A program made the position numbers and the translations under genes. From Emergomyces orientalis (lineage: Eukaryota; Ascomycota; Eurotiomycetes; Onygenales; Ajellomycetaceae): a stretch of DNA of 64,000 nt. Positions 42,519-54,817 of this stretch are shown one piece after another (positions within the stretch are counted from its first letter, which is position 1; each line of letters starts with the position of its first letter). A model generated the notes under the pieces. It was given only the letters and a program-made list of their open reading frames with translations. It was not told where the DNA came from and searched no databases. The DNA lies in the NCBI GenBank assembly GCA_002110485.1, contig MOWL01000092.1, positions 310,001 through 374,000 on the forward strand. Direction: 5' to 3'.

Positions 42519-45500
42519 ATTTTGCAATTTGGTAGCTTCTGATTTAGTCTAGATACATTTTTTTTTCCTTTTTCTTTTAACTGCGTGTGTGATGTTTGTT
42601 ATCCATAATGGTTTTGTATGTAGCGTTCCTGAAGGAAAACAATCATACGTCGGTGAAAATGGAAAAACAAATAAGAGGAAGAGAGTGATAAAGGCAATCA
42701 AGTGATGTTTATTTTTTTTCCCTTTTTGTTGCCCTGTACAATTCAGTGCCATTTTCCTTCGCTTTTTTTCTTTTCTCTCTTGTGTTTTTACTAATTGGAA
42801 ATTGTCCGAATATCTATTTTAATTCTATCTATTCCTTTCTATGGGTGCTTGTGTCTTCGTCAATAGTAGCGTAGTACTTTACTTTGGTATTTCCTGCTGC
42901 GAAAAACATGGCCGCTGGAAGGGTAAATTGTTCCTAGAGCTGGGGGCTACCCTAGGGGAATCAGAATCCACCCTGAATATCTAGTGGCTAATACAACGGG
43001 AGAGTGGGGGAACGTAGCGGCAGTGTCAGGGAAATGGTGCTCTTTTAAACTGCCTGGCTGTTTTCTTATGGTCTTCTGAGGAAAGCGACTGGTTTACGTA
43101 CAAAAGATATCTGTAAAAAAAAATAATTTTGATATCATAACTCCGATGAAAGGCATCACACATAGGTGATCATAATCGTTGTCGTTGTAAAAATCGCAGG
43201 GGAGTCAATGTTTACATGCTTGCACCCTTAAGTCCACATAGCACTGCCGTTCATAGAGGGCTCATCAGTTCCACTTGACTAATGATTGACAGGAAGAAAA
43301 ATAAAACAAAATGTGCTTCTCGTGGTCGTAACATCATAACATCGTTGGGGTATCAACTGGGCCTTGAAAAGCCATCAAAATCAAAATAATAATAATAATA
43401 ATAATTAAAATAAATGGTAATGGAGGGACGCACCGCAGACGGTATCATAACGAAAGGGTGAAAAGGAAAAGAGACAAGAAAAGTCAGAAATAAAGTAAGT
43501 AAATAAATAAAAATAACAAATAAAAAAACTTCCCATCTAATATCATAAATCTGGGCAAAGCAAGAGATCAAAAGCACCTTAGAGAAAAAACAAACCGAAA
43601 ACCCTATTTCCCATTGCCCAGTGGGTCACATACCAGCACTGTCACTGTCCCTTCACGTTCTAATTTTTACCTTTCCGGCAATCCTCGCAAATTCCGCAAT
43701 ACAAAAGGCTGTAATTTTCCCCTGTCTTCATGGTACAAGTGCAGGTCTGCGAGAAGACCGTCTCTATGGCCCCGCATTTGTATATAACGACGTGTTTGCA
43801 CATGGCTGTGAGAAATAATAATCCGTACAACACTACCTTCTCGAGGCGGGTTGAAGAGAGGATAAAAATAAAATAAATACCCCGGTTAACGGGAATTCAG
43901 AATGGGATAGGTAAGAGACGTGGAAATAGCAAAAGATATTGTTCCTTTCTTTAGATTCGATTCGAATGCTCCCAATGCCCTGTAGGTCATTGAGGGTGGA
44001 AAATGAAAGATATCGATGTCCCCGCCCCAGGAGGAAGTGGGAAGATTATGAAAACCTAGGTTGGTAATGGCGTCGATCAGAAGAATTTGATCTGAATTTT
44101 CTGAAGAGCTCGGTGGAGATCTCGATATGAAGACGAAAGAAGAGCCGGAAAGCGTTCTGCCCTATTCGTTCAAAGTCGTGGATATCTAGGTTAAAGGGGC
44201 TGAGGGAGGTTCGGGGGACTAGACTGTGGCGCATCAAAGTGGGTATGAATGTCCTGGATAATCCCAATTGGAAGTTGAAGGAACGTTGGCAGCAAGAAAA
44301 TATAAATATTTTTGACCTGGTTGGGTTGCTGTGCGAGATAAATACTAATTTATTATACCTGCTGTGGGAAGAGAAGGCAAACAACAAAGAATAGAATTCT
44401 GTGCCACCCCGCCCCAAAAAAGGAGAGTTTGACGTGCGGGTCGATTGGAAGTAATTTGAGTTTTGCGAAAGCCAGAGATGCTAAACAATATAAGACTGCA
44501 AACTTCAGGATTGAATCAGAGGGTTCAGGTATACATTATATACATGATCAAAGTGATACCTGAGGCGGGGACATGTTTGTCAAACTGTTCACACATGCCG
44601 CCTGCCTAAGATGTAGATAAAACGAGCTTTCTATATTCGCTTGGGCAGTGGTGGAGCTTTTGTTTTGACGTCATCTAGCAGGAATGAAACGGTGCGGTAA
44701 AGTTTAAAAGAGAGCGCAGTTAATATCTGGATGAAACACCGTCAGCGGAAGGGAGGGTAGAAGCGGCGATGCCAGAAGCAAACAAGTCGAGGGTTTACCC
44801 TTGAATCCTGAGCGAAGATCCTGTTATGGCCTGAAGTTGGGGAAGCGAAACAGTTGTGGTTGGAAAGGTTCACAGAGAGCCGGGGTTATCGTCCCGTGCC
44901 AGTAGCTGCCCAACCCTGGAAGAATGCTATAGTCACCGCGGTCGGAGATAATGGAATGGGGAAACAGGCAGATATATAAATTTTATTTGAAGGCGGGGGA
45001 CAATTGACCAGCGGGATACTTGAGATATTGTCCAATGAGCCTAGTCATTGTCTGATCCTTCCCAAGGTCCACCAGGTCGGGATACTTGACATTCAATAAA
45101 AGGTACCGAGGGACCCGGAAATCTGAGGTGAGCAAAGATGGACCCAAACCAAATACCTGCAAACGTGCGTCATTTGCTCGTGGTTTATGGGGAAAGAAAT
45201 TTAAATTCCAAGAGGGGGTGGAGGTCATTGGTGGCCGTTGGGCGAAAACGGGCATTTTGAGATCACAATCATGCAAAATATTTTTACCAACATGCAACTA
45301 TGACATCAGAAACAAGGAAATACCCAATATTTGTTATTTGTTATTTAGGTTGTGAGAAGGACAATGTGCATTGTACGGTCAGCGCGGAAAGACGGATATT
45401 GACAACCGATGTGACAAGAACCTAGCCACACGTTGCTCATCGCCAAATGCCAGGAAACCTAGCAAGAGTCCATGCTAGGTAAGGCTCGTTAAAAATTGGG

Positions 45501-46378
45501 GAAAGACAAATAATCCCAGAGATATGCTCAATTCTGATCTGGCATATAATTCGTCCACGTGTGACTCAATTACTAACAAGGACCGGAACAAGTTAGTATG
45601 CGTAAAAGATCGCGATTCTGATCGTATTGTTACAATGATCGACTGGCTGTTTACCTTATCCAGTTACCATTGTTTGAGGGCCTTCACGTTCAAACACCCT
45701 GGTTTTGAGAAGCTGACCAACCGCTTAAGGATTTGGACATGTTTCATATTAGTATACCCGGGCCGAAATCACTGGAGGTAAGCAAATTGGCAGGTGCCCC
45801 CATTTAGGACGAGAGAGCAATCGAGCCTGTGCGACACACAGCACGACCTTATAGCCAATAATCGACGGAGAATTATCTTCAATTTATCTGCCAAAAACAT
45901 CGAAACCCACAACCTGCAGATTCCCAGCTCTGTTTGTAGCATTGTATAGTATACATGTTGTGGCCTGAGTCAGTAATTAAAACATCACATGAAGGGATCC
46001 GGGGAGAAGGCAATGACGATGATGTCGGAGAAAAACCTGCAACTGAAAAGAGTAACAAAATAAACCATGGTTAGGCGGGGTATGGTTATAAAGAGCTGTT
46101 TCACATATCTGTTGACAAAAGAATTTAAGCACGCCCGATGTATAAATACAACGCCGAAATTTCAATAAAATGGAGGAAACCTTTTCGCATCATCCTCCAG
46201 AAACCCCTTCTATACGCCAATGAATACCCCGTTGAGTGGTCCTCCCCGCGCATGCGAGAGGTTCAATCATATAAACCCCAATATATTCTCCCAAAACAGA
46301 AAGGAGAAAACTTGCTAATTTATCCCCAAAAACAGAGGAGGCAGTGAAAATCGTTTCATATCGTCAGGAAACACTCAT
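42519..46378. other. Large gene-poor region
   Basis: About 3.9 kb without a confident gene. A minus-strand frame at 44983-45297 ends in a protein-like stretch (YLLLNVKYPDLVDLGKDQTM) that could be a stray 3' exon, but no in-phase upstream partner was found. AT-rich microsatellites occur near 43386-43405. Other frames (43621-43818, 44046-44417, 45524-45781) show no domains. Confidence 0.4.
43386..43405. repeat. (AAT)n microsatellite
   Basis: About seven tandem AAT units. Confidence 0.85.
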
Positions 46379-49348
46379 CTATATCCGTATCTTTGCGCCG
46401 ATCCCTTTGCCTTTGTAGAACACAGTATTCGAATACTCTCCGAGCTGCACCTCGATGTCAGCGACGGCATCCATTTTTAATGTCCCCCCCAACGCCTGGC
46501 GAATTGCTTCGTATCCTGCGCCGTTCAGATCCAGGTCCACCGGTAGCCGCGGTGTTTGGGACATCCCAGGTGGTACCGCAAATGGAAGGTCATACTTGAT
46601 TTTTCCGACTGGCTCACTGTGATTGTAGAATGCCGTTGCGTCAATGGCGGTAACAAGAAGTGTGGTAGACGAAAGCGGTGAGGCCAAGGTGAATACCGCA
46701 GTCGAAGACCACAAGTGCAACTACCAAGACCAAGGATATGAAAGTCAGTCCTTGTCAATGGTTTGTGTAGTAGAACACGATTGAAACTTGGGCAGGAGAA
46801 AAATCAGATAATGGAGTACCCATCTGTCTGTTTTACACGGTACGAGGTTTTTTAGAGAGGCTATCGGCAAGAGCAGACAATACCGTTGCATCCTTAATGA
46901 AGTGCGATTGACCATCATCCCCTGGATTTTGGTCATCATCTCCTGGTGCCCGAAGTTTTGGAACCGGAATATCCAGCTCCAGAACCGATAAAGCCGACCC
47001 TAGTTTAGGGAGTGTGGGAATCGTGTCCTTATGAGGCCTGAGGGCGACGGAAGTATTGAATCCTACAAACTAGTTAGAGTAGTCGCCAAGCTGGATAGTA
47101 CATTTGGACAACTAACCTGAAACATAACGAGAAATCAAATCTTGACCAGCAGCAAGTCCATCCTTTCCGCCCAGTTGCAATGGGTCCCAGAGAGCAGATA
47201 TTTCAATACCGGAATTTAATCCCGGTGATATTGACAGGTTTCGAGCAGTCACGTGGCCAACGTTTGTTCCGTTGTGCGCAACTTGTAGATTTATGTAAGG
47301 GACGTTCGCTGAATATTCAGTTGGATTTGTCAAGTTTAATTTTGCTGCAAGAAGAATAGATGACTCCGTAGTTTGTACTATTTCGAGACCCCCCACTGCA
47401 ACCTTAAGGTCCGAAAACCCTCCGCTCGCGGGTGCTAGAAATGATGACCCGTCAGTTATGAATTCCACGATAGGCATAATATCTGAACGTACGTTTCACA
47501 GTGATGTTACCACTTGCTGGAATATCTCGAATTATGAATCGGCCAAGGGTAGTGTCCGTTTCTGCATCCACCTTTGCTTTTACTAGTAAAGGAATAGGTT
47601 TGCGCTCTAGTATTAGTGCCTGGGCGACGTCCGTAAACGTGTCTTCATTAGTGACTTGTAGTGGTGCTTTATTGATATCAAACTGAAGGAGCAACGCTGC
47701 AGATGGAGATGACCCGTCTTCGATGCGAGTTGCAGTAGCATTTTGCCACTTCTTTATATCTATATAGCCAAGCTCTTTTCCCTCGTAGTAAATATAAGCG
47801 GCGGACCGAATGTGAGAGATATTTAAAGGAAAGTTCATTTCTTTAGGAAGGCCTATTACCGCTTTGACCAACGCGGAAACCTTAGGTTGCGCTTCAGGTG
47901 TGTCCGGTTCTGCGAACGGTTCTGGTAGAGAAAAATGGACATTGGCCATCGAAAAGTTCCGCACTAAATGACCAAGCGCACGGCCGGCGAAAGGTACGGG
48001 AACAGTGACGTTTCTCAGAAAGCCTTCAATCCAGTTTGGCAAATTGGACGAAGGAGATTTCCCTCCACGAATATAAATCTTCGATTCCAGCCCACGTATA
48101 TAGTTGTCAACTAGAAGATCTAAGGGCGACGAATTGGTTCCAGGGCAAATAGTCGTCAAAACATCAGGAAGCCTCCCAAGGATCCCTTTCGCAGTGATAT
48201 TCACGGGTTTATTGGGAGCGACTTTAACTAGGTCCGTTGTGGCATTTGCTACAAGAATATAGGCGTCGCTAGGCGAACAGTTTGGTACTGAAATTTTGAA
48301 GCCCATCGGGGGCACGATGAGCCTGATTGGGTGTCGATTAATAAGAAGGACTGAAACGTCCGCTACCATGGCCTTTTGTTGTGCTGGCGCCGTGACTTCA
48401 TGAAAGTTCAGCTTCGTGATGTTGAACTCAGGGAAACCTTGGTGGTCGTGGTCTACAAGAAGCATTAGCTAAACATGTTTAAGTTTAGGTCGGGGGTTTG
48501 AAAGCACTGTACAGGGATTGACCTTGGAAAACAAATGACTCCGAAATAGCCTGAGATCCGAGATATAATATGCCGGACCTCAGGCGCACGGACGCCACTC
48601 CTCTGACGCGCAACTGGCCAAGGCGTCCTTGGAGCCAGTCGTTTGCCACAACTCGGACTCCAGCCATGTCTCCGACTTTCAGGTCAGTTACAAAATCGAT
48701 GCTATTCATGTGGCCATTACGAATATTGACTCTGATGGGCGGTATAGTCGCAGTCCCTAGCAGGACGTTGCCGTATTCTGGAAGATACACCTGAACTTCC
48801 ATCTCATCGCTTTCGATCTCTCTTGCTAACCATGTTCCCAGGCGTCCAAGGTCACGCACAGATTTCGTCGGCACACGCGACGCATCGAGAACAAAGGAGC
48901 CCTGAACTCTGGCCTGTACTCCATCCGAAGTAAACGAATCGATGGATACATCAGTTGCTTCAAAGATGGAAGCCTTTTCAGCATATTGTTTGACAACAGT
49001 TGGGCTAGCAAAGCCCAATCCGAGAACGGTGATTATTGCAAGTATAAGGCTTAGCAGCGCGATGGACGAAGGCCGGGCGATCCATCGCGTTCCCTGTTTC
49101 TTCGACGATGCGCTTGGGGATGATTCCCGAGAGGACAAATCTGAATCGTGCCGACCCCCCAAATACCGGATGCTTTCGCTTGCTCGATGTGCGAGAAGAG
49201 GTGTGGATTCTGACGAAATTTCATACGATGTGGCTTTGGGCTTCCCGTTTGAACGGATAGAGCTCGTCGCAGAGATTTGTGGATCGGGGTCTTCCCGGGA
49301 GGTCCCACTGAGCAGCGGAGCACATTCCTCCCCTGTATCGCCAGCCAT
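46379..49348 (-). CDS. Tag1-like vacuolar membrane protein (DUF3712), with an apparent frameshift
   Basis: Large single-pass membrane protein related to yeast Tag1, which helps end autophagy at the vacuole membrane. Exons: 49348-48523, 48452 to about 47490, about 47486-47117, 47062-46884 and 46720-46379. The N-terminus is Ser-rich and contains PLL motifs (CAPLLSG, STPLLAH), which can act as vacuolar sorting signals. One membrane helix (SSIALLSLILAIITVLGLGF) precedes repeated beta-rich lumenal domains with many N-glycosylation sites, such as FNITKLNFHEV, NLTNPTEYSANVPYINLQV and NHSEPVGKIKYDLPF. Splicing at 48523/48452 gives SFVFQDHDHQGFPEF. Between exons 2 and 3 the frame changes at an ACGTACGT duplication (47487-47494) with no adequate intron, so the gene may be broken or the sequence wrong there. 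Confidence 0.8.
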
Positions 49349-50128
49349 GATGGCTGCGACCTACAATCAGGGCAACAACAGTAGTTACAAAAGTTGCTTC
49401 TCAAATACCATGGGCCCACTCTTTAATATAAACGTGATTTTGATTCTCAATATTCAAGTGTGAAGAACGCTGGATGGATGGAAGTCGTCAGCCTGAAACC
49501 TGCGAGAGTCGTCAGTGGTGTGGATGACGATGATTAGTCATTAGGAGTTCCAAGCTACATTTACAGTATCGTTATGTACTGGCCAATGAATGCTCGAGTC
49601 TTTTATATTGTAAACAACATGGAAACTTCTTATTGGTTTTTTAATAAAAAGTTTGAAATGCTAGCCAATGAAATCTTTAGCTCGTATATAAATGAAAGTA
49701 ATACTGCATGTGTTCCGCACAATACCGCCATTGAGAACGCCAAACTGCCGGCCCGGAGCTCTTGGCTCTATCCCTGCGACTACAGCTCGGACTCATCCGT
49801 CAAGGATCAAGGGTAACGCAGATAGCCTCTCGCGAGTCATCGAACAAATAATAGTTCTCCCCGGCAAGCTACAATTGAGTTGATTTCAATTCTTTAAAAG
49901 AGGCTTCCTGATACGCTTTTCAGTTCTTCTTTTCCACATTCGGTATTTTCCCAATTTGCAGCTGCATTTCTTTCTCTCTCTCTGGGTTTTTTTTTTTAAA
50001 TTTTTTTTTAATTTTATTTTTATCAGAGCACAACCCAGCACTTTTCCAATCTCCCTTGAAGCGCATTTGCAACCCAAGTCTTCCCCAAAACCGACATATC
50101 TCCTTCAGGTTTCTAACTTGTTTTCATA
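49349..50128. promoter_or_regulatory. Divergent promoter between Tag1-like and OTC genes
   Basis: A 780-bp spacer with pyrimidine-rich tracts (CT and poly-T) around 49972-50020, common just upstream of fungal transcription starts, and a CpcA-type half element at 49834-49840. Confidence 0.5.
49834..49840 (-). promoter_or_regulatory. Gcn4/CpcA-type element upstream of OTC
   Basis: GAGTCAT, the complement of ATGACTC, about 290 bp before the OTC start codon. It matches six bases of the Gcn4/CpcA consensus. Arginine genes are classical targets of this control. Confidence 0.4.
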
Positions 50129-51211
50129 ATGCTGTCATCCCGCTATGCAGCCAGGGCTCTCCGCAATATGGGTTCGCAGTTGCGCCAATCTTCTTCTTGC
50201 TCTAGTGCTGCAGGTCCACGCCATCTGCTCTCTATCGCAGACCTAACCCCTTCTGAGTTTACGACACTCGTCCGCAATGCCTCTACACATAAACATGCCA
50301 TGAAATCCGGTTCGATACCGGAATCGCTTAAGGGGTCGTTGTCCCACAAAACTATCGCCATGGTGTTCTCTAAACGAAGTACGCGAACGCGCGTTTCAAC
50401 AGAAGCAGCAGTGGTGTCTATGGGTGGACATCCGATGTTTCTTGGGAAGGATGATATCCAGCTTGGCGTGAATGAGTCACTTTACGACACATCAGTAGTG
50501 ATCTCTTCCATGGTGTCCTGCATCGTGGCTCGGGTTGGTCCGCATTCCGACATTGCAGAACTCTCTAAACACTCCACGGTCCCTGTCATAAACGCTCTCT
50601 GCGACACTTTCCACCCATTGCAAGCTATTGCCGATTTCTTGACTATCCATGAAGCTTTCCCGCCGCCGCGAAACTTTACTCCGTCACACTCCAGTCTAGG
50701 CCTCGAGGGGCGGAAAATTGCCTGGGTTGGAGATGCGAACAATGTTCTATTTGATATGGCAATCGGAGCTACCAAGCTTGGTGTTGATATGGCCATCGCG
50801 ACACCCAAGGGATATGAAATGCCCTCACATATTAAGGACCTTATCCAAAAAGCTCGCGGAGGAGTCAAGTCTCCAGGAAACATTACTCACACCAACGTTC
50901 AGGAGGAAGCTGTCAAGGATGCAGACATCCTTGTGACTGATACGTGGGTGTCTATGGGACAAGAGGAGGAAAAAGCAAGGCGAATTAAGGCATTTGAGGG
51001 ATTCCGGATCACTTCCGACCTAGCAAAGCGTGGCGGCGCCAAAGAGAGCTGGCGATTCATGCACTGCTTACCCCGACACCCCGAAGAGGTGAGCGACGAG
51101 GTGTTCTACGATAAAAGCCGGTCCTTGGTATTCCCTGAAGCAGAAAATCGATTGTGGGCAGCTATTTCGGCATTGGAGGCATTTGTAGCCAAGAAGGGCC
51201 AAATCCTATAA
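50129..51211 (+). CDS. argB: Ornithine carbamoyltransferase
   Basis: Single-exon 360-aa mitochondrial enzyme converting ornithine and carbamoyl phosphate to citrulline in arginine synthesis. The N-terminus (MLSSRYAARALRNMGSQLRQ) is a mitochondrial presequence. The carbamoyl-phosphate-binding motif is FSKRSTRTRVS (STRTR at 84-88). HPLQAIADFLTI carries the second substrate-binding motif. The ornithine-binding loop is in DTWVSMGQEEE (consensus D-x-W-x-S-M-G), and HCLPRHPEEV (from His 312) holds the catalytic Cys. Length and motifs are fully normal. The preceding A/T- and CT-rich stretch fits a strong promoter. Very high confidence. Confidence 0.97.
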   Translation: MLSSRYAARALRNMGSQLRQSSSCSSAAGPRHLLSIADLTPSEFTTLVRNASTHKHAMKSGSIPESLKGSLSHKTIAMVFSKRSTRTRVSTEAAVVSMGGHPMFLGKDDIQLGVNESLYDTSVVISSMVSCIVARVGPHSDIAELSKHSTVPVINALCDTFHPLQAIADFLTIHEAFPPPRNFTPSHSSLGLEGRKIAWVGDANNVLFDMAIGATKLGVDMAIATPKGYEMPSHIKDLIQKARGGVKSPGNITHTNVQEEAVKDADILVTDTWVSMGQEEEKARRIKAFEGFRITSDLAKRGGAKESWRFMHCLPRHPEEVSDEVFYDKSRSLVFPEAENRLWAAISALEAFVAKKGQIL

Positions 51212-51893
51212 CTTACTCGAGTCTTCGAATAAAAAGTTGCCATTCTTATACATTACTTAAGTCCATCTACATTCGTTCATGGGCTGCCTACGTAGCATAG
51301 ATCGGGCGCAAGACACTACCATTGCCCACTCCACTTTTCAGAGCCTTTGTATTTTATCTCCATCTGCCTTTCACTTGCAGTTAAGTATCTGCCGTCTCCA
51401 TTCAGGCTGACGAATGAACGGCTGGTCTCACAATATATCTGGCCAATAACCCGTTCTGAAATCATGTAGCGTAATAATGATAAGCTAATAAATGTGTCTC
51501 TTGCCTGGACATGGAGCGAAAACATTAGGGGTTCATAAGGCATGGGCTAGATCTCTGTCACGTGCTGCAATGGCTTCCAAATCCAGCTGATCAAGCCACA
51601 CGCACGAGCCACACATCTTAAATTGAACGACATCATCACCCTTCCCTCCAAAATTACACCCGGGAGTTCGAGCTAACCTTCTATTGCTACAAAATAAATA
51701 CTTTCGGCTTCTATAGCCTAGTCTAAAGTTCTGATTTGTTTGCTAGTTTTCATTCGAGGTCGCTACAAACCATTCCTTCGGTCCTCCACCCGCGCGCGGC
51801 ATTCATTCTTTCCAAGGGCTGATCAGGTCATATATAGCAGCTCTTGAATGTGGTATACCGTTTGTTCTATACAATACCTCTTTGGTTGTAATT
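51212..51893. other. Intergenic between OTC and the DUF3984-like gene
   Basis: About 680 bp. A CACGTG core sits near 51560-51565. No gene seen. Confidence 0.5.
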
Positions 51894-53267
51894 ATGGAGG
51901 TATGTAGTACCAGGGGTTTCATCGTGGCCCTTTACATTGTTCGCTAACTTTCGACAAAGTCTTTACCGCATCCTCACACACCGATCTCTTTTCGCTCCCG
52001 CCGCTCCCATACCTCTCTCCATCATATCTCACTTGCGCCATTGACATCCAGATTCCCGATTGATGACGATGACGGACCCGATTCGGACTACTTTTATTCA
52101 AACCCAGACGATTCGGGGCCCTCCAGACGATTCGCATATAGCCCTCACCCTGCCACAACGTCTTACCTCGCCAGTGCTTCAGTTCCCACAACACCACCGA
52201 TACTCTCTCGCAACACCTCATATACTAGTCTTTCGAAAAGAAAGACAGCTCCAAGTTTGTCGCACATGAGTGACACAAATTTGGACAAAATGGATTCTGA
52301 GCAAACTCGCCATCACCGCAGGGCCAAAAGTTACACCACCCAGGGACCAAAATTATACAATGCGGCTAAGCGTCAGGATTCGGAGTGGCTTTTGCGAGCA
52401 GGTTTAGCGTTATCGTCTTCCACCCGTGAAGAAAAAGGCCAGAGTTGGCTTGTGAAACGAGATAGTTCAACGAGCCTTGTCTCGGAGGAAATCCCTGATA
52501 ACGAGCGTCGACACAGCTCTCATCATTCGCGCCATACCCATAGTCGAAGACAACGATCTGGACTATCAACACCCGCGGTTCTCTCACGACGTCCCTCAAA
52601 ATCCCATCCTGCCAGCAAATTTGGCAGTCGAGCAGACCTTTCTATGACAGTAGCAGGCCTCGATGGTCGCGCGTCAATATCCGACGATGCTGTGGGACTT
52701 GTCCCAGACTTTGTTGATGAGAACTTACGCAGTGAAATGGCGGCCATGTCGCCATGGCCTGTTGGTCAGGAAAATACGCCAAGCCAGCGAGGAGTCCGCG
52801 GTTTCGATGACGGGACATATCCCACCGTGTCGAGAAGAAATTCCGCATTTGATTCCTCCTTTTCAGCATCGGCCTCGGAATTCGCGGATTCTGAAATAGA
52901 CGAGGAAGAGGTGGACGAGGCCGAAATGCAGCGCTTGACTCGCGAGCGTGGCTTGGGACTTGGTGGATGGATAGATCGCTTAGTTGAATGGACACTTTTT
53001 AGTGTAGAAGAAGAAATTTCCGGCGTTGTTGCTGAACCTTCCCGTCAACCTCGCCAATTTGGTGATATTCAACACCAAACTCGGGTTGAAGAACCTGGAA
53101 ACAACTCTCACCTGTACCAAGAAAGTTCGGAAACGGAAAGTGAAAATCAACAGGGGAAGGATGAAGATGAAAATTCAATGGCGCTGCCTATAGAAAATCC
53201 AGGTGATAAAGGTGGATGGTCTGATGTTGGCTGGCTGCTTCGCATAGCCAAGAGTATCGTTATTTAA
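51894..53267 (+). CDS. Conserved fungal protein of unknown function (DUF3984-like), two exons
   Basis: Exon 1 is just ATGGAG (51894-51899) and exon 2 is 51960-53267, giving MESLPHPHTPISFRSRRSHT in phase across a 60-nt intron (GTATGT donor). Without this micro-exon the frame would have to start at a TTG codon, so the intron decides the start. The protein (about 437 aa) is Ser/Arg-rich and largely disordered. Conserved-looking parts are RFPIDDDDGPDSDYFYSNP, KLYNAAKRQDSEWLLRAGLA, STREEKGQSWLVKRDSST and the C-terminal RERGLGLGGWIDRLVEWTLF. I associate this pattern with the fungal DUF3984 family, but the label is from memory. No catalytic motif or membrane helix is clear. Confidence 0.7.
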
Positions 53268-54817
53268 AGTGCACGGGAAGCTTCTTGTTTTATTTTTTTT
53301 ATTGCGTCCCTCTTCGAATTAATCGCCCCTCCACTTCTCATATTTTATAATATCTCTCGCGGGGAGTAGGGTGGGTGTGTAGTAAACACAACCGCTGGCG
53401 TTTTTCTTTGTTTACATTTCGGGTTTAGGTCTGCTATCGCGGCTATGCCAACCATTGGAAACGGAGATTAAAAATGACATACGAATAATCAGTTGATTCA
53501 AAGATTGCCATCCGGATATATGTGCAGATTTCTCTACTACCAAAGCATTTTCTCACTTCATACTTTCTTCTCCTGTTACGAAACCGCTCTCCCTCCCCAT
53601 TGGAACATCAAGGAATATGAAACAAATTGAGGGGAATTTTCGCGTCCTTCTAACCCCACAGAGTCTACATGGGCATTAGAAAATCATCACCAGAATACAG
53701 TCAGGAGAGACACAAGTAGGTATGTATCAACTGCTCTCTAACACAAGTCGTAATGAATTTCAAAATAACATTGCTAGGCAGCTAAGAGCACAATTCATTC
53801 CACTCTCTAAATGAAAACTGCAGGTGTCCTATTCTTTTTCGCGTATTCTCAGCCCCCACCAAGAAGAGAAAAGCCCCTATACCACTTGCACACCGAATTG
53901 GTGGCACAGGACACGGAATCAATATCCATGGACTAAATGCATGTACAGATTATGTACCAAAAAGAAGGAAAGCGGTACGGTACGTAAACCATTCACACAT
54001 AATATTTATGCAGGCAGCTTATATGAAAGAACAGAAAAGGCAAATGGTGGGAAAGCCTGCATAGTGAATCAGAATGGTCGCGGTTTGATTGGCCAACCTG
54101 CAGGCTCAAAGTCGCGACCATGGGCACTTCTCCTCAACAACAATGAGTATTTCACCAACTTCGTTTCTCTCCTCGATCCTCCCGCCAACCCGAATGGTAA
54201 ATGCTCAGGTAGCTTCCCAGCGCACGCATCTGATCTGGAAGACAGATTTCCTAGGCTTTAATGCCTTCTATTTACAAACTTTCCTCACTTCGCGGGGGGC
54301 GAGAACCTGATATTTGCCATGCAGGTAGTGTTTTCAGCCACCTGATCTGAGCGAACGGGGCTGGGCAAGTAATAGAGGTATGATCCCTGTTCCTCAATGG
54401 CAGTTAGTCGTATCGCCGTGACAAAATAATGGAGCCCTTATGCTTGTCTGCGTGGGAGGCCCACCAGTTTTATATGAAAGGGCCCTTGTTCCTAATGCGA
54501 GATGCTACCAACAGAACGCTCCAGCTATTGAAAACCCAAGCGCTTTAAAAGCGGTGCATCATCTGACAGTGTGCCTCTTGAAATATACAGTTACCCCTTA
54601 GTTTTCTCATTATTGAAAAAAGAAAATATGGTATTTACTTCACCAATGTTGTGCCACGGTACCCAGCCTAGAAGCAATCTCCCTTGTTATAAACCACGGG
54701 GGTCTGCCACAATCACCCTTCCTTCTCTCTTTCCTGCTGATCGCTGCGCGACTTCGATGTTTTGGTTGTTATTGATCTATTTCTTTCTACTCTTCATAAA
54801 TTGAAACAGATGGGTCA
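53268..54817. other. Gene-free region
   Basis: About 1.55 kb. A 145-codon plus-strand frame at 53824-54261 has no recognisable domain and atypical composition, so I do not call it. Confidence 0.4.

Noticed and set aside
44983..45297. Minus-strand frame with protein-like C-terminus
   Set aside because: No upstream exon joins in phase and no family is recognised; kept only as a remark.
53824..54261. 145-codon plus-strand frame
   Set aside because: Unusual composition, no domain, no splice partner.
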